Shown piece by piece: positions 8,298 to 17,344 of a stretch of 47,729 nt of DNA. Each line of letters starts with the position of its first letter. Position 1 is the first letter of the stretch. Position numbers and translations under genes: made by a program. The DNA comes from Gammaproteobacteria bacterium (GTDB taxonomy: Bacteria > Pseudomonadota > Gammaproteobacteria > Thiohalospirales > Thiohalospiraceae): the NCBI GenBank assembly GCA_024277575.1, contig JAJRUX010000214.1, forward strand, positions 1 through 47,729. Direction: 5' to 3'. Below the pieces are notes generated by a model. It did no database searches. It had not been told where the DNA came from and worked only from the letters and a program-made list of their open reading frames with translations.

Positions 8298-10180
8298 GCA
8301 GGGAACCGCCGGATCCGTTTCTGGCCGGTGATAAAAGGTTTATCGCCTCCATTACCAAATCACTGCGGGAAAACAGCTGGGTGCGCCGCAAGCTGCCGGG
8401 GTGGGGGCGGCTGCACATCGATCGCCGTCTCCCTTTTGTCTGTGTCTATCGGCGGCCACCCGGGCGCGCTGATCCCGGCACCAAATCCCTGTTGCTGGGC
8501 GAGGCATCCTATCTGCTCGCATCCGGAGAGCCGGATCAGCACGGGCGGCTGACCGTGCTTGTGAAGGAGATTGCCCGTGTTCAGAGAGCCGCCTTTGACG
8601 CCTTTCTGATTCTGGAGATCTGGGCGGAAGAGACATCAGCGGAGCCGCCGGCCTTCCGCATTGTTGCGCCGGTTCGGGATGCTCCGCTGATGCTGCTGGA
8701 GTCGATGGAGAACAGCCTGCTCGGCGTGCGTATTAACGAAACTGAACTGCGGGTTACCGTTGACTACCGGCAGCAGTGCGCGCCGCCAGGGCTGCCTCCC
8801 CTGCACTGTCCCGATGATGCGGGAGAGGTTGAGTGTCTGCTGCTTGGCCTCGGAGTTCCGCCTCTCTACCGGGACGCATCCACCGGTACGCTTTTCCCCT
8901 TTGAGCTGGAGCAGTTCCGGCAGAAACTGGGCCGGGCGCTGAAAAAAACCTTCTACACTTTTTCGCACCAATACACCCGCCACCGGCCCGTTCACTACCA
9001 TGAGCTGGGGCGTCATGCCATGACCCCGGTGGTGCAGGAAGCCGATATCGCGCTGGCTGAAATCAGCCGTGATTTCGATATTCTGCTGCATGTTACGCCG
9101 GTGAATGTGGCGGCTGCCTGGAGCGAGTTCAGCAAGGGGCGGTTTGCACGCTCACCGGAGTTTCACTACCGGCCCAGGCCGTTGCAGCCGGCGCGCCTGA
9201 AACGGCGCCTGTATGAGATTCCACTGGAGCGGATCGAAGACCCGACGCTGGCAACCCTTTTTGCCGCCAAGCGTGAAGAGCTGGATCGGCAGATTACCCT
9301 TATCTCCGATCGTGGCACGCGGCGCTTTCTTTATGGCAGTCAGCAAATCTATGGTGAGGTGGATGAGCAGCTGCTGCACCAGGCACGCCAGCTTCTGCAG
9401 CAGCTGCCACCCCGGCAAGCGAGGCAAGAGGATGAACCGGTGCTGGATGCGGCGGCGTTTGCCGTTCACGCCCGCCGGGAGCTGGAGCGGTATCGGCAGC
9501 AGAACCCGGACTTTTCCGCCCGGCTGGAGGTACGTGAAGATATCTCGGGGCTGATGGTATCCAGAGGCAATCTGTTGATTGGTGTGGATGCCAGGGTGCC
9601 CGAAGGCCGGGTGGCAGCTGCGCTTGCCCATGAGGTTGGTACCCATGTTCTGACCTGGCACAACGGCGGCCACCAGCCTTTCCGGCAGTTGCAGGTGGGG
9701 TTGGCCGGATATGAGGCGCTGCAGGAGGGGCTTGCCGTACTCTCCGAGTATCTGGTGGGTGGTCTGGACAGCAACCGGCTGCGCTTGCTGGCGTGCCGGG
9801 TTGTCGCTGTGCACTATCTGAGTGGCGGCGCGGATTTTGTGGAAACCTTTCGTGAACTGAAAGAGAGTTACGGATTTGCGGAATATACCGCCTTCCTTGT
9901 CACCATGCGGGTTTTCCGCGGCGGCGGTTTTACCAAGGATGCGATCTACCTGCGCGGCCTGCTGGAACTGCTGGACTACCTTGGGAACGATGGTGAAATC
10001 GAGCTGCTGCTGCTTGGCAAGATTGCGATGGATCACCTGCCCCTTGTCAGGGAGCTGCAGTGGCGCCGGGTTCTTGAGTCTGCACTGTTGCGCCCCCATT
10101 ATCTGGAGATGGATGGGGCGAAGGAACGGCTGGCCCGCCTGCGCCGGCAGCCTTCGCTGCTGGCGCTGACAGAGGAGTGA
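8294..10180 (+). CDS. DUF1704 / QEGLA-motif zinc metallopeptidase
   Basis: 628 aa protein of the DUF1704 family (flavohemoglobin expression-modulating QEGLA motif protein). The gluzincin-like site is visible: HEVGTH (HExxxH, near residue 446) and about 30 residues on ALQEGLAVLSEYL, whose Glu should be the third zinc ligand. The same family includes the eukaryotic MATCAP/TMCP carboxypeptidases that trim C-terminal residues from tubulin tails, so a carboxypeptidase activity is a reasonable expectation here. The N-terminal ~300 residues lack obvious motifs. Start is a GTG overlapping the preceding stop (GTGA). It is followed 4 bp later by the ATP-grasp gene. Cytoplasmic, no signal peptide. Native substrate unknown. 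Confidence 0.85.
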   Translation: MSREPPDPFLAGDKRFIASITKSLRENSWVRRKLPGWGRLHIDRRLPFVCVYRRPPGRADPGTKSLLLGEASYLLASGEPDQHGRLTVLVKEIARVQRAAFDAFLILEIWAEETSAEPPAFRIVAPVRDAPLMLLESMENSLLGVRINETELRVTVDYRQQCAPPGLPPLHCPDDAGEVECLLLGLGVPPLYRDASTGTLFPFELEQFRQKLGRALKKTFYTFSHQYTRHRPVHYHELGRHAMTPVVQEADIALAEISRDFDILLHVTPVNVAAAWSEFSKGRFARSPEFHYRPRPLQPARLKRRLYEIPLERIEDPTLATLFAAKREELDRQITLISDRGTRRFLYGSQQIYGEVDEQLLHQARQLLQQLPPRQARQEDEPVLDAAAFAVHARRELERYRQQNPDFSARLEVREDISGLMVSRGNLLIGVDARVPEGRVAAALAHEVGTHVLTWHNGGHQPFRQLQVGLAGYEALQEGLAVLSEYLVGGLDSNRLRLLACRVVAVHYLSGGADFVETFRELKESYGFAEYTAFLVTMRVFRGGGFTKDAIYLRGLLELLDYLGNDGEIELLLLGKIAMDHLPLVRELQWRRVLESALLRPHYLEMDGAKERLARLRRQPSLLALTEE

Positions 10181-10184
10181 AAAG

Positions 10185-11237
10185 GTGAAGCTTGGTATTG
10201 TGGTCAACAGCATCGAGACGGAGATGGATGATTACACCACAACCCATCTTGCCATGGCCGCCACCAACCTGGGCCATGATGTGTGGTACATGGGCGTGGC
10301 CGATTTTTCCTGTGGTCCCGACGAAAACTCCCATGCGCTGGCGCGCTCCGTTCCGCATCGGCGTTATCGCTCCACCCGCGTCTATCTCAAGCAGCTGCGC
10401 AGTTCCGGGGCACGGGCCGGGCGTATCACCCTGGAGGAGCTGGATGTGCTGCTGTTGCGGAATGATCCGGCGGAGGATGTCATCAAGCGCCCCTGGGCCA
10501 GGCTGGCCGGAATCAACTTCTCCCGCCTGGCCATGCGTCACGGGGTGATCGTACTCAACGACCCCGATGGTCTGGCACAGGCGATGAACAAGATGTATCT
10601 GCAATACTTCCCGGAGCAGACCCGGCCCGCCACGCTGATTACGCGTGACCGGAAAGAGATAAAGGCGTTCATCAGGGAACAGGGAGGATACGGCGTACTC
10701 AAGCCGCTGTCCGGATCGGGCGGACACAATGTATTTCTGGTTCGCCCCGATGAACAGGCCAATATCAACCAGATGATTGAGGCGGTGTCCGCCGAGGACT
10801 ATGTGGTGGTGCAGGAGTACCTGCCCGAAGCGGCCAAAGGCGACACGCGGCTGTTTCTGGTCAATGGCGAACCACTGCAACATCAGGGGAAATATGCAGC
10901 ACTGCATCGCGCCCGCCTGCCGGGTGATGGCGACATGCGCAGCAACATGACCGCCGGAGCGGTTTCCCACCCTGCATCGGTTGATGACAGCATGCTGCAA
11001 CTGGCAGAGATGGTGCGTCCCAAACTGATCCAGGATGGCATGTTTCTGGTGGGCCTGGATATTGTGGGCGGCAAACTGATGGAAATAAACGTATTCAGCC
11101 CGGGAGGGCTATACAGTGCCGAATGTTTTACCGGTGTACACTTCAGCCGGCAGATAATTCACGTACTGGAAGGAAAGGTGGAGCAGATGCATCGTTATTG
11201 CCATCGCCTCAGTAACCGTGAGATTGCTGTGTTATAA
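10185..11237 (+). CDS. ATP-grasp ligase, glutathione synthetase-like
   Basis: 350 aa, similar in layout to GshB/RimK ATP-grasp ligases, which join a carboxylate to an amine through an acyl phosphate. N-terminal LGIVVNSIETEMDD and WYMGVADF match the GshB first domain. The ATP-binding part shows GGYGVLKPLSGSGGHNVFLV and VVQEYLP, and the Mg site is LMEINVFSPGG. It is probably not the housekeeping GshB, because it lacks a gshA neighbour and is locked into a cluster with a DUF1704 peptidase and an N-formylglutamate amidohydrolase-like enzyme. Start is a GTG at 10185 with AGGAG in the preceding stop region. Its 3' end overlaps the convergent lysR-type gene by 29 bp. Confidence 0.85.
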   Translation: MKLGIVVNSIETEMDDYTTTHLAMAATNLGHDVWYMGVADFSCGPDENSHALARSVPHRRYRSTRVYLKQLRSSGARAGRITLEELDVLLLRNDPAEDVIKRPWARLAGINFSRLAMRHGVIVLNDPDGLAQAMNKMYLQYFPEQTRPATLITRDRKEIKAFIREQGGYGVLKPLSGSGGHNVFLVRPDEQANINQMIEAVSAEDYVVVQEYLPEAAKGDTRLFLVNGEPLQHQGKYAALHRARLPGDGDMRSNMTAGAVSHPASVDDSMLQLAEMVRPKLIQDGMFLVGLDIVGGKLMEINVFSPGGLYSAECFTGVHFSRQIIHVLEGKVEQMHRYCHRLSNREIAVL

Positions 11238-12090
11238 GCTGCTCAATCAATGCCCTGGCTGCATTGGATTGTGTGCGTGCCGTATGGCGCACCACCCCCA
11301 GCGTGCGCCGCAGGTGAAAACCGCGGATTGATAGCGCGCAGATATCCTTGTCCACCATGGTCTGTGGCAGGATGCTCCAGCCTAGTCCCACGGATACCAT
11401 CATCTTTATCGTCTCCAGATAGTTGGTGGAAAGCCCCACTTGCAGGTTGATATTCAGCGGTGCGATGGCTTGCTCCAGCAGTTCCCGCGTGTAGGTGTTG
11501 CGGGCGGGCAGGATGGCGGCGTGCTCGGCCAGTTCGGCGGCGTTCAGCCGCTTTTTTTCTGCCAGCGGGTGTTCATGGTTGACCACGATACTCAGTGGAT
11601 CGTCCCATACCGGCGTGGTATGCAGGAGGGGTGAGGGCGCAGGGGGAAGGGTGACAATTCCCAGTTCCAGATCGCCATGCTCCACTGCCTGGCAGGCTGC
11701 TTCGGAGTCCATGAAGTGCAGATCCAGCTCCACCTCCGGGTATGCCGTGGTGAAGGCGCGCAGGAGTGGTGGCAGGCGGTGCAGGCCGATGTGGTGACTG
11801 GTGCCAATACTGAGGCGGCCCGCTGTAATCTCCTTGAGGTTTGCAATGGCACGGCGGCTGTCTTCCAGCTCGGCAAGAATATGCTCGGCGCGGGGGTGCA
11901 GCAATGCTCCTGCTTCAGTAACAGTAATCCGGCGCCCGATGCGATCGAACAGACGGGTGCCCAGCTGTTCCTCCAGCGCGGTAATCCGCTTGCTCACTGC
12001 CGGTTGGGTCAGGCAGAGCTGTTCGGCGGCGCGGGAAAAAGAACCGGTAGTGGCGACAGCGACGAATGCCTGCAGATTCGATATATCCAT
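11209..12090 (-). CDS. LysR-family transcriptional regulator, divergent from leuC
   Basis: 293 aa, standard LysR layout. The N-terminal winged helix is LQAFVAVATTGSFSRAAEQL then CLTQPAVSKRITALEEQLG, and the C-terminal part is a periplasmic-binding-protein-like effector domain. It is transcribed away from leuC with an 84 bp gap to the chosen leuC ATG, holding an inverted repeat typical of LysR sites, so regulation of the leucine operon and of itself is the natural hypothesis. The effector may be a leucine-pathway intermediate, by analogy with other LysR proteins beside isopropylmalate genes (inference). Its end overlaps the end of the convergent ATP-grasp gene, so readthrough antisense RNA is possible. 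Confidence 0.85.
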   Translation of the reverse strand: MDISNLQAFVAVATTGSFSRAAEQLCLTQPAVSKRITALEEQLGTRLFDRIGRRITVTEAGALLHPRAEHILAELEDSRRAIANLKEITAGRLSIGTSHHIGLHRLPPLLRAFTTAYPEVELDLHFMDSEAACQAVEHGDLELGIVTLPPAPSPLLHTTPVWDDPLSIVVNHEHPLAEKKRLNAAELAEHAAILPARNTYTRELLEQAIAPLNINLQVGLSTNYLETIKMMVSVGLGWSILPQTMVDKDICALSIRGFHLRRTLGVVRHTARTQSNAARALIEQLITQQSHGY

Positions 12091-12100
12091 TGGTTATAGA

Positions 12101-12119
12101 ATACATAAAAAATATGAAT
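12101..12119. promoter_or_regulatory. candidate LysR operator in the lysR-leuC divergent region
   Basis: Imperfect inverted repeat ATACATA-AAAAA-TATGAAT (6 of 7 positions symmetric) with the T-N11-A character of LysR sites. It lies 11 bp from the regulator's start codon and immediately upstream of the -35 box proposed for leuC. Placement fits activation of leuC combined with autorepression. Confidence 0.45.
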
Positions 12120-12148
12120 TTGTGTAATGAACAGGTTCGTACTAGACT
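12120..12148 (+). promoter_or_regulatory. sigma-70 promoter for leuC
   Basis: TTGTGT, 17 bp spacer, TAGACT. Start of transcription would be near 12155, leaving a leader of about 20 nt with AAAGGATAA as ribosome binding site before the ATG at 12175. The promoter makes the longer ORF-track start of leuC (12127) unlikely. Confidence 0.5.
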
Positions 12149-12174
12149 TGTCCCGTAACAAAAGGATAAGCGAA

Positions 12175-13587
12175 ATGGCCGGCAAGACTCTTTATGACAA
12201 ATTATGGGACGATCATGTGGTGCGCAGTGATGCCGATGGCACGGCGCTGATCTATATCGATCGCCATCTGGTTCATGAGGTGACCTCTCCCCAGGCCTTT
12301 GAAGGGTTGCGTCTGGCCGGGCGCGAGCCGTGGCGGGTTAACAGCATCCTGGCAACGCCGGATCACAATGTGCCCACGACCGGGCGTGATCAGGGAATTG
12401 CCGATCCCGTCGCCCGCCTGCAGGTGGAGACGCTGGATCAGAACTGTGCCGAGTTCGGGATTACCGAGTTCCGGATGAACGATCTGCGCCAGGGCATCGT
12501 CCATGTCATCGGCCCGGAAGAGGGGGCGACCCTGCCGGGAATGACGGTTGTTTGCGGCGATTCCCATACCTCCACCCACGGCGCTTTCGGCGCACTGGCG
12601 CACGGCATCGGCACCTCCGAGGTGGAGCATGTGCTGGCAACCCAGTGCCTGCTGCAGAAGAGGTCGAAGAACATGCGCATCACCGTCGATGGCAAGGTGG
12701 GTGCCGGAGTGACCGCCAAAGATATCGTGCTGGCCATCATCGGCGAGATCGGCACTGCGGGGGGAACCGGTTATGCCATCGAATTTGCCGGTGAGGCGAT
12801 TCGGGATCTCTCCATGGAGGGGCGCATGACAGTGTGCAACATGGCCATTGAGGCAGGCGCCCGGGCGGGGATGGTGGCGGTGGATGAAAAGACCATCGAC
12901 TACGTCAGGGGGCGGCCCTATGCGCCCGCGGGCGAGATGTGGGAGCGAGCGGTTACCGCCTGGCGTGAGCTGCACAGTGATGCCGATGCCGTGTTCGATC
13001 AGGAGGTATATATTGATGCCGTTGCCATCCGGCCGCAGGTCACCTGGGGAACATCGCCGGAGATGGTTGTTCCGGTGGATGGCGCGGTTCCCGATCCGCA
13101 GCAGGAGCCTGATCCGGTCAAACGTGAGGGGATGGAGCGTGCGCTGGCCTATATGGGGCTGGAGGCGGGGACACCGATTACCGCCATCCGGCCGGACAAG
13201 GTGTTCATCGGCTCCTGTACCAACGGGCGCATCGAGGATCTGCGCGCGGCAGCGGCAGCGGTGCGTGGCCGCAAGGTGGCGGCCAGCATAAAACAGGCGC
13301 TGGTGGTGCCGGGTTCCGGGCTGGTGAAGCAGCAGGCGGAGCAGGAGGGGCTGGATCGCATTTTCATCGAGGCCGGTTTCGAGTGGCGCGATCCGGGCTG
13401 CTCCATGTGCCTGGCGATGAACGCCGATCGGCTGGAGCCGGGCGAGCGCTGCGCCTCCACCTCCAACCGCAATTTCGAGGGGCGCCAGGGACAGGGCGGA
13501 CGAACCCACCTGGTGAGTCCCGCCATGGCGGCGGCTGCCGCGGTGGCCGGGCATTTCGTCGATGTCCGGCGAATGATTCAGGAGTAA
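12175..13587 (+). CDS. leuC: 3-isopropylmalate dehydratase large subunit
   Basis: 470 aa from ATG 12175 ([16 protein letters not shown], the canonical LeuC start). The track start at 12127 would place the promoter inside the gene. With LeuD it isomerises 2-isopropylmalate to 3-isopropylmalate in leucine synthesis. The three cysteines that hold the 4Fe-4S cluster are in [11 protein letters not shown] and [31 protein letters not shown] and the [11 protein letters not shown] end are also canonical. First gene of the leuC-(PEBP)-leuD-leuB-asd block; leuD is unusually separated from it by a PEBP gene and a MITE. Confidence 0.97.
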   Translation: MAGKTLYDKLWDDHVVRSDADGTALIYIDRHLVHEVTSPQAFEGLRLAGREPWRVNSILATPDHNVPTTGRDQGIADPVARLQVETLDQNCAEFGITEFRMNDLRQGIVHVIGPEEGATLPGMTVVCGDSHTSTHGAFGALAHGIGTSEVEHVLATQCLLQKRSKNMRITVDGKVGAGVTAKDIVLAIIGEIGTAGGTGYAIEFAGEAIRDLSMEGRMTVCNMAIEAGARAGMVAVDEKTIDYVRGRPYAPAGEMWERAVTAWRELHSDADAVFDQEVYIDAVAIRPQVTWGTSPEMVVPVDGAVPDPQQEPDPVKREGMERALAYMGLEAGTPITAIRPDKVFIGSCTNGRIEDLRAAAAAVRGRKVAASIKQALVVPGSGLVKQQAEQEGLDRIFIEAGFEWRDPGCSMCLAMNADRLEPGERCASTSNRNFEGRQGQGGRTHLVSPAMAAAAAVAGHFVDVRRMIQE

Positions 13588-13592
13588 ATGCG

Positions 13593-14141
13593 ATGAAAAA
13601 GATAGCAGTATTGGTTATGTTTGGATGGTTGCTGACCGGGGAAGCCGCTCTTGCCGAAGGCTTTACCCTTTCCAGCAGTGATATTGGCGGACAGCTGTCG
13701 GAAGCGCAGGTATTCTCCGGTTTCGGTTGCAGCGGGAAGAACATTTCCCCGCAACTGAAATGGGAAAATGCACCAGAAGGCACAAAAAGTTTCGCCGTAA
13801 CGGTCTATGATCCGGATGCACCTACCGGAAGCGGCTGGTGGCACTGGCCGATTTTCAATATTCCACAGGATGTCACCTCGCTCAAGGCGGGTGCCGGCGA
13901 CATTAAAAGCAAACTGGCGCCCAAGGGAGCGGTGCAGAGCATAACCAGTTTTGGCTCTGCCGGATTTGGTGGCGCCTGCCCGCCGGAAGGAGACAGTGCG
14001 CATCGCTATATATTTACCGTCTATGCGCTCAAGGTCGATAGACTGGATCTGGACAGCAGCGCCACGCCGGCGCTGGTTGGTTTCATGTTGAACCAGAATG
14101 CGCTTGCGAAGGCCTCATTGATCGCCTACTACGCACGTTGA
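13593..14141 (+). CDS. periplasmic YbhB/YbcL-family (PEBP, Raf kinase inhibitor-like) protein
   Basis: 182 aa from ATG 13593, 5 bp after the leuC stop; the track's start at 13383 is inside leuC in another frame. A signal peptide MKKIAVLVMFGWLLTGEAALA precedes the mature domain. PEBP signatures: FGCSGKNISPQLKWENAPEG, the ligand-binding DPDAPTGSGWWHW, and GGACPPEGDSAHRYIFTVYAL. Family members bind small anions or phospholipid heads, and no clear enzyme activity is established. It sits inside the leucine operon, directly after leuC, with no functional link to leucine synthesis that I know of. Probably co-transcribed with leuC. Confidence 0.85.
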   Translation: MKKIAVLVMFGWLLTGEAALAEGFTLSSSDIGGQLSEAQVFSGFGCSGKNISPQLKWENAPEGTKSFAVTVYDPDAPTGSGWWHWPIFNIPQDVTSLKAGAGDIKSKLAPKGAVQSITSFGSAGFGGACPPEGDSAHRYIFTVYALKVDRLDLDSSATPALVGFMLNQNALAKASLIAYYAR

Positions 14142-14157
14142 GCCTGCATATTATAAA

Positions 14158-14493
14158 CCTGGAATCCGCAGTTGACCGCTCCATTCTGACATTAAGTTAT
14201 TGATATGCTTGCCAAAGACATTAATTCGACAATTCACCTGCCGGATGAGCCACGCCACGAGGCGAATTGCACGTTTGCGGTGGTGCATGGCAGCGTTGCC
14301 TGCATGAACGCAGGCGAGGGGCGTGAGCATGGAGCGGCAAGCTTTGCAACTCCCTGGAATAGAATGACTATTCGTCGTTCGCGGTATCCTGCCTCCCGCG
14401 AGCCTTCGTCATCCCTGGAGGTCGCGCGTCGTTGCGTCTTGCCCTGCACCACCGCAAACGCACACTTCACCTCGTCCAACTGCGGATTCTAGG
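14158..14493. mobile_element. MITE-like element with TIRs and 5 bp target duplication
   Basis: 336 bp element between the PEBP gene and leuD. Left end CCTGGAATCCGCAGTTGAC (14158-14176); the right end read on the other strand is CCTAGAATCCGCAGTTGGAC (14474-14493). ATAAA is directly repeated on both outer sides (14153-14157 and 14494-14498), as expected of a target duplication. Inside, a second long imperfect inverted repeat is centred on GTTTGCGGTGGTGCA / TGCACCACCGCAAAC (left arm around 14265-14300, right arm around 14435-14470), so transcribed RNA would fold into a long hairpin. The ORF at 14205-14492 is just the repeat read through. No transposase. CCT-starting ends with a 5 bp duplication resemble IS1380-family elements (inference). 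It also fills the 371 bp gene-free stretch here. Confidence 0.75.
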
Positions 14494-14512
14494 ATAAATA
14501 AGGTACAAGAGC

Positions 14513-15163
14513 ATGGAAAAACTCAGCATCATAAACGGTGTGGTGGCGCCGCTGGACCGGGTCAATGTGGACACCGACGCCATCATCCCCAAACAGTTTT
14601 TGAAATCCATTCAGCGCAGCGGGTTTGGTCCCAACCTGTTCGATGAGTGGCGTTACCTGGATGGCGGCGAGCCGGGGATGGACAACAGCAAACGGCCGCT
14701 GAACCCGGATTTTGTCCTGAACCAGCCGCGTTACCAGGGCGCGCAGATTCTGCTGGCCCGGGACAATTTCGGTTGCGGCTCGAGCCGGGAGCACGCGCCC
14801 TGGGCGCTGCTCGACTATGGCTTCCGGGTGATCATTGCGCCCAGCTTTGCGGATATCTTTTATAATAACTGCTTCAAGAACGGCATTCTTCCCGTTGTTC
14901 TCGATGCGGAGGTGGTGGATCGGCTGTTCCGGGAGGTAGCGGCGCAACCGGGTTACCGGCTCAGGGTGGATCTGGAGGCGCAGACAGTGACAACGCCCGA
15001 TGGTGATGATTATCCCTTCTCTGTCGATGCCTTTCGCAAGGAGTGTCTGCTCAACGGCCTGGACGATATCGGCCTGACCCTGCAGCACGCGGACGAGATC
15101 AGGGCCTATGAAGCGCAACGCAGGGAACAGGCCCCCTGGCTGTTTACGGACTTGAACCCATGA
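14513..15163 (+). CDS. leuD: 3-isopropylmalate dehydratase small subunit
   Basis: 216 aa, the swivelling small subunit partnering LeuC. Motifs: [15 protein letters not shown] near the N-terminus and [20 protein letters not shown] around residues 77-97, which contacts substrate. Length is typical. The start has AAGGTACAAGAG upstream, 15-20 bp beyond the MITE end, so the ribosome binding site and any promoter are supplied from or just past the element. It overlaps leuB by 4 bp (ATGA). Confidence 0.96.
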   Translation: MEKLSIINGVVAPLDRVNVDTDAIIPKQFLKSIQRSGFGPNLFDEWRYLDGGEPGMDNSKRPLNPDFVLNQPRYQGAQILLARDNFGCGSSREHAPWALLDYGFRVIIAPSFADIFYNNCFKNGILPVVLDAEVVDRLFREVAAQPGYRLRVDLEAQTVTTPDGDDYPFSVDAFRKECLLNGLDDIGLTLQHADEIRAYEAQRREQAPWLFTDLNP

Positions 15164-16248
15164 CGAAAAAACTGCTGATTCTTCCCGGTGATGGTATCGG
15201 GCCGGAGATCGTTGCCGAAGCGGTCAAGGTACTGGAGGCGCTGTGCCGCCAGTTTGGGCTGGCTGTCGAGACGGAGCAGGGGCTGATTGGCGGCGCGGCC
15301 TGTGACGCCGCCGGTCACCCGCTTCCGGAGGAGACGCTGGAGCTTGCGCGGGCCGCGGATGCGGTTCTGCTCGGCGCGGTCGGTGGTCCCAAATGGGAGT
15401 CGCTGGACATCTCGGTGCGCCCGGAAAAGGGGCTGCTGGGGATTCGCGCGGCGCTGGAGCTGTTCGCCAACCTGCGCCCGGCCATTCTCTATCCGCAGCT
15501 GGCCTCTGCCTCCACGCTCAGGTCGGAGGTGGTCGCCGGGCTGGACATCCTGATCGTGCGCGAGCTGACCGGCGGGATCTATTTCGGCAAACCCCGTGGA
15601 GTCCGCACCCTGGAGAGCGGCGAACGGCAGGGCTACAACACGCTGGTCTACTCCGAGTCCGAGATCCGCCGTATCGGCCGGGTTGCTTTCGAGATTGCGC
15701 TGAAGCGCGGCCGGCGCGTCACCTCGGTGGACAAGGCCAACGTGCTGGAGTGTACCGAGCTGTGGCGCGAGGTGATGGAGGAGGTCGCCAGGGAGTATCC
15801 GCAGGTGGAGCTGAACCACATGTATGTGGACAACGCCGCCATGCAGCTGGTGCGTACGCCAAAACAGTTCGACGTGGTGGTGACCACCAACATGTTCGGC
15901 GACATCCTGTCGGACGCCGCCGCCATGCTGACCGGCTCCATCGGCATGCTGCCATCGGCGTCACTGGACGAGCGCAACAAGGGGATGTACGAGCCCATCC
16001 ACGGTTCGGCTCCCGATATCGCCGGGCAGGGGATCGCCAACCCGCTAGCGACCATTCTGTCCGTGGCCATGCTGTTGCGCTACTCGCTGCACGAGCAGGA
16101 GCTGGCGCAACGTGTCGAGGATGCGGTGCAGCAGGTGCTGGAGCAGGGGTTGCGCACGGCGGATATCCATAGTGAAGGGTGCCGGCGGGTCAGCACGGAA
16201 CAGATGGGTGATGCGGTGGTTGCCGCCTTGTTGGAGCAGAGTCGATGA
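15160..16248 (+). CDS. leuB: 3-isopropylmalate dehydrogenase
   Basis: 362 aa NAD-dependent oxidative decarboxylase making 2-ketoisocaproate from 3-isopropylmalate. Seen: [20 protein letters not shown] at the start, GAVGGPKW, the substrate-contacting [10 protein letters not shown] and [33 protein letters not shown] (metal and cofactor region) and [18 protein letters not shown] (NAD-binding loop) follow. Length normal. Overlaps leuD upstream and asd downstream by 4 bp each, so leuD-leuB-asd is a translationally coupled unit. Confidence 0.97.
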   Translation: MTKKLLILPGDGIGPEIVAEAVKVLEALCRQFGLAVETEQGLIGGAACDAAGHPLPEETLELARAADAVLLGAVGGPKWESLDISVRPEKGLLGIRAALELFANLRPAILYPQLASASTLRSEVVAGLDILIVRELTGGIYFGKPRGVRTLESGERQGYNTLVYSESEIRRIGRVAFEIALKRGRRVTSVDKANVLECTELWREVMEEVAREYPQVELNHMYVDNAAMQLVRTPKQFDVVVTTNMFGDILSDAAAMLTGSIGMLPSASLDERNKGMYEPIHGSAPDIAGQGIANPLATILSVAMLLRYSLHEQELAQRVEDAVQQVLEQGLRTADIHSEGCRRVSTEQMGDAVVAALLEQSR

Positions 16249-17267
16249 GCAGAGAGTTCGATGTTGCCGTAGTGGGCGCCACCGGCGCGGTGGGCGAGAC
16301 CATGATTTCCATCCTGGAGCAGCGGGAGTTTCCGGTGCGCAACCTGTACCCGCTGGCCAGCAGCCGTTCGGCTGGTAAAAAAGTTCAATTCAGAGGCAAG
16401 TCGATCACCATCGGCGATCTGGCGGAGTTCGATTTCTCCAAAGCGCAGATTGGACTGTTTTCCGCGGGTGGTTCGGTATCCGCCGAGTATGCGCCAAAGG
16501 CGGCCGGGGCGGGTTGTGTGGTGATCGACAACACCTCCCACTTCCGCTACGACGACGACATTCCGCTGGTGGTGCCGGAGGTCAATCCACATGCCATCGA
16601 TGCCTATCGCAATCGCGGCATCATCGCCAACCCCAACTGTTCCACCATCCAGATGCTGGTCGCGCTGAAGCCGATCTACGATGCCGTGGGCATCGAGCGC
16701 ATCAACGTCGCCACCTACCAGGCGGTCTCCGGTACCGGCAAGGAGGCCATCGAAGAGCTGGCGATGCAGACCGCAAACCTGCTCAACAGCAAGCCCATCG
16801 AGCCCAAAGTCTATCCGAAACAGATCGCCTTCAACGCCCTGCCGCAGATCGATGTGTTCATGGACAACGGCTACACCAGGGAAGAGATGAAAATGGTGTG
16901 GGAGACCCGGAAGATTTTTGAAGATAATGTGATACAGGTCAACCCGACCGCTGTCCGTATCCCTGTATTCTATGGTCACTCCGAAGCGGTGCATATTGAA
17001 ACCCGGCAGAAGATAACGGCTGAAGAGGCCCGCCGGTTGCTGGAGCAGGCACCTGGCGTCGAGGTGATGGATGGGCGTGAACCGGGTGGCTATCCTACCG
17101 CTGTTACCGAAGGAGCGAACAGTGATCCCGTATACGTGGGGCGAATCCGGGAGGATATATCGCACCCGAAGGGACTCAATCTGTGGGTGATAGCTGACAA
17201 TGTACGTAAAGGAGCGGCGCTAAACAGCATTCAAGTCGCGGAAATATTGGCCGATAAGCATTTGTAG
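16245..17267 (+). CDS. asd: aspartate-semialdehyde dehydrogenase
   Basis: 340 aa NADPH-dependent enzyme reducing aspartyl phosphate to aspartate semialdehyde, the branch point to lysine/diaminopimelate, threonine and methionine. Seen: [20 protein letters not shown] (nucleotide-binding loop), the catalytic cysteine in [11 protein letters not shown] at about residue 130, [11 protein letters not shown], and the [14 protein letters not shown] region with the catalytic His. Typical length. Position between leuB and fimV matches Pseudomonas-type genomes. The last gene of the overlapping leuD-leuB-asd set. Confidence 0.97.
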   Translation: MSREFDVAVVGATGAVGETMISILEQREFPVRNLYPLASSRSAGKKVQFRGKSITIGDLAEFDFSKAQIGLFSAGGSVSAEYAPKAAGAGCVVIDNTSHFRYDDDIPLVVPEVNPHAIDAYRNRGIIANPNCSTIQMLVALKPIYDAVGIERINVATYQAVSGTGKEAIEELAMQTANLLNSKPIEPKVYPKQIAFNALPQIDVFMDNGYTREEMKMVWETRKIFEDNVIQVNPTAVRIPVFYGHSEAVHIETRQKITAEEARRLLEQAPGVEVMDGREPGGYPTAVTEGANSDPVYVGRIREDISHPKGLNLWVIADNVRKGAALNSIQVAEILADKHL

Positions 17268-17344
17268 GTTATATTAGGGGCCTTTATTACACATAATTGC
17301 AATTTTCTGATATGAAAATAAATTTTCTGCGCGGGGAAATGGGA

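Noticed and set aside
9152-11000. Large minus-strand ORFs (353 and 317 aa) over the DUF1704 and ATP-grasp genes
   Set aside because: Composition is typical of antisense of GC-rich genes; the plus-strand genes have catalytic motifs in order.
14205-14492. 95 aa plus-strand ORF and 81 aa minus-strand ORF between the PEBP gene and leuD
   Set aside because: Both lie wholly inside the MITE-like inverted repeat; the open frames come from the palindrome and show no family features or ribosome binding site.
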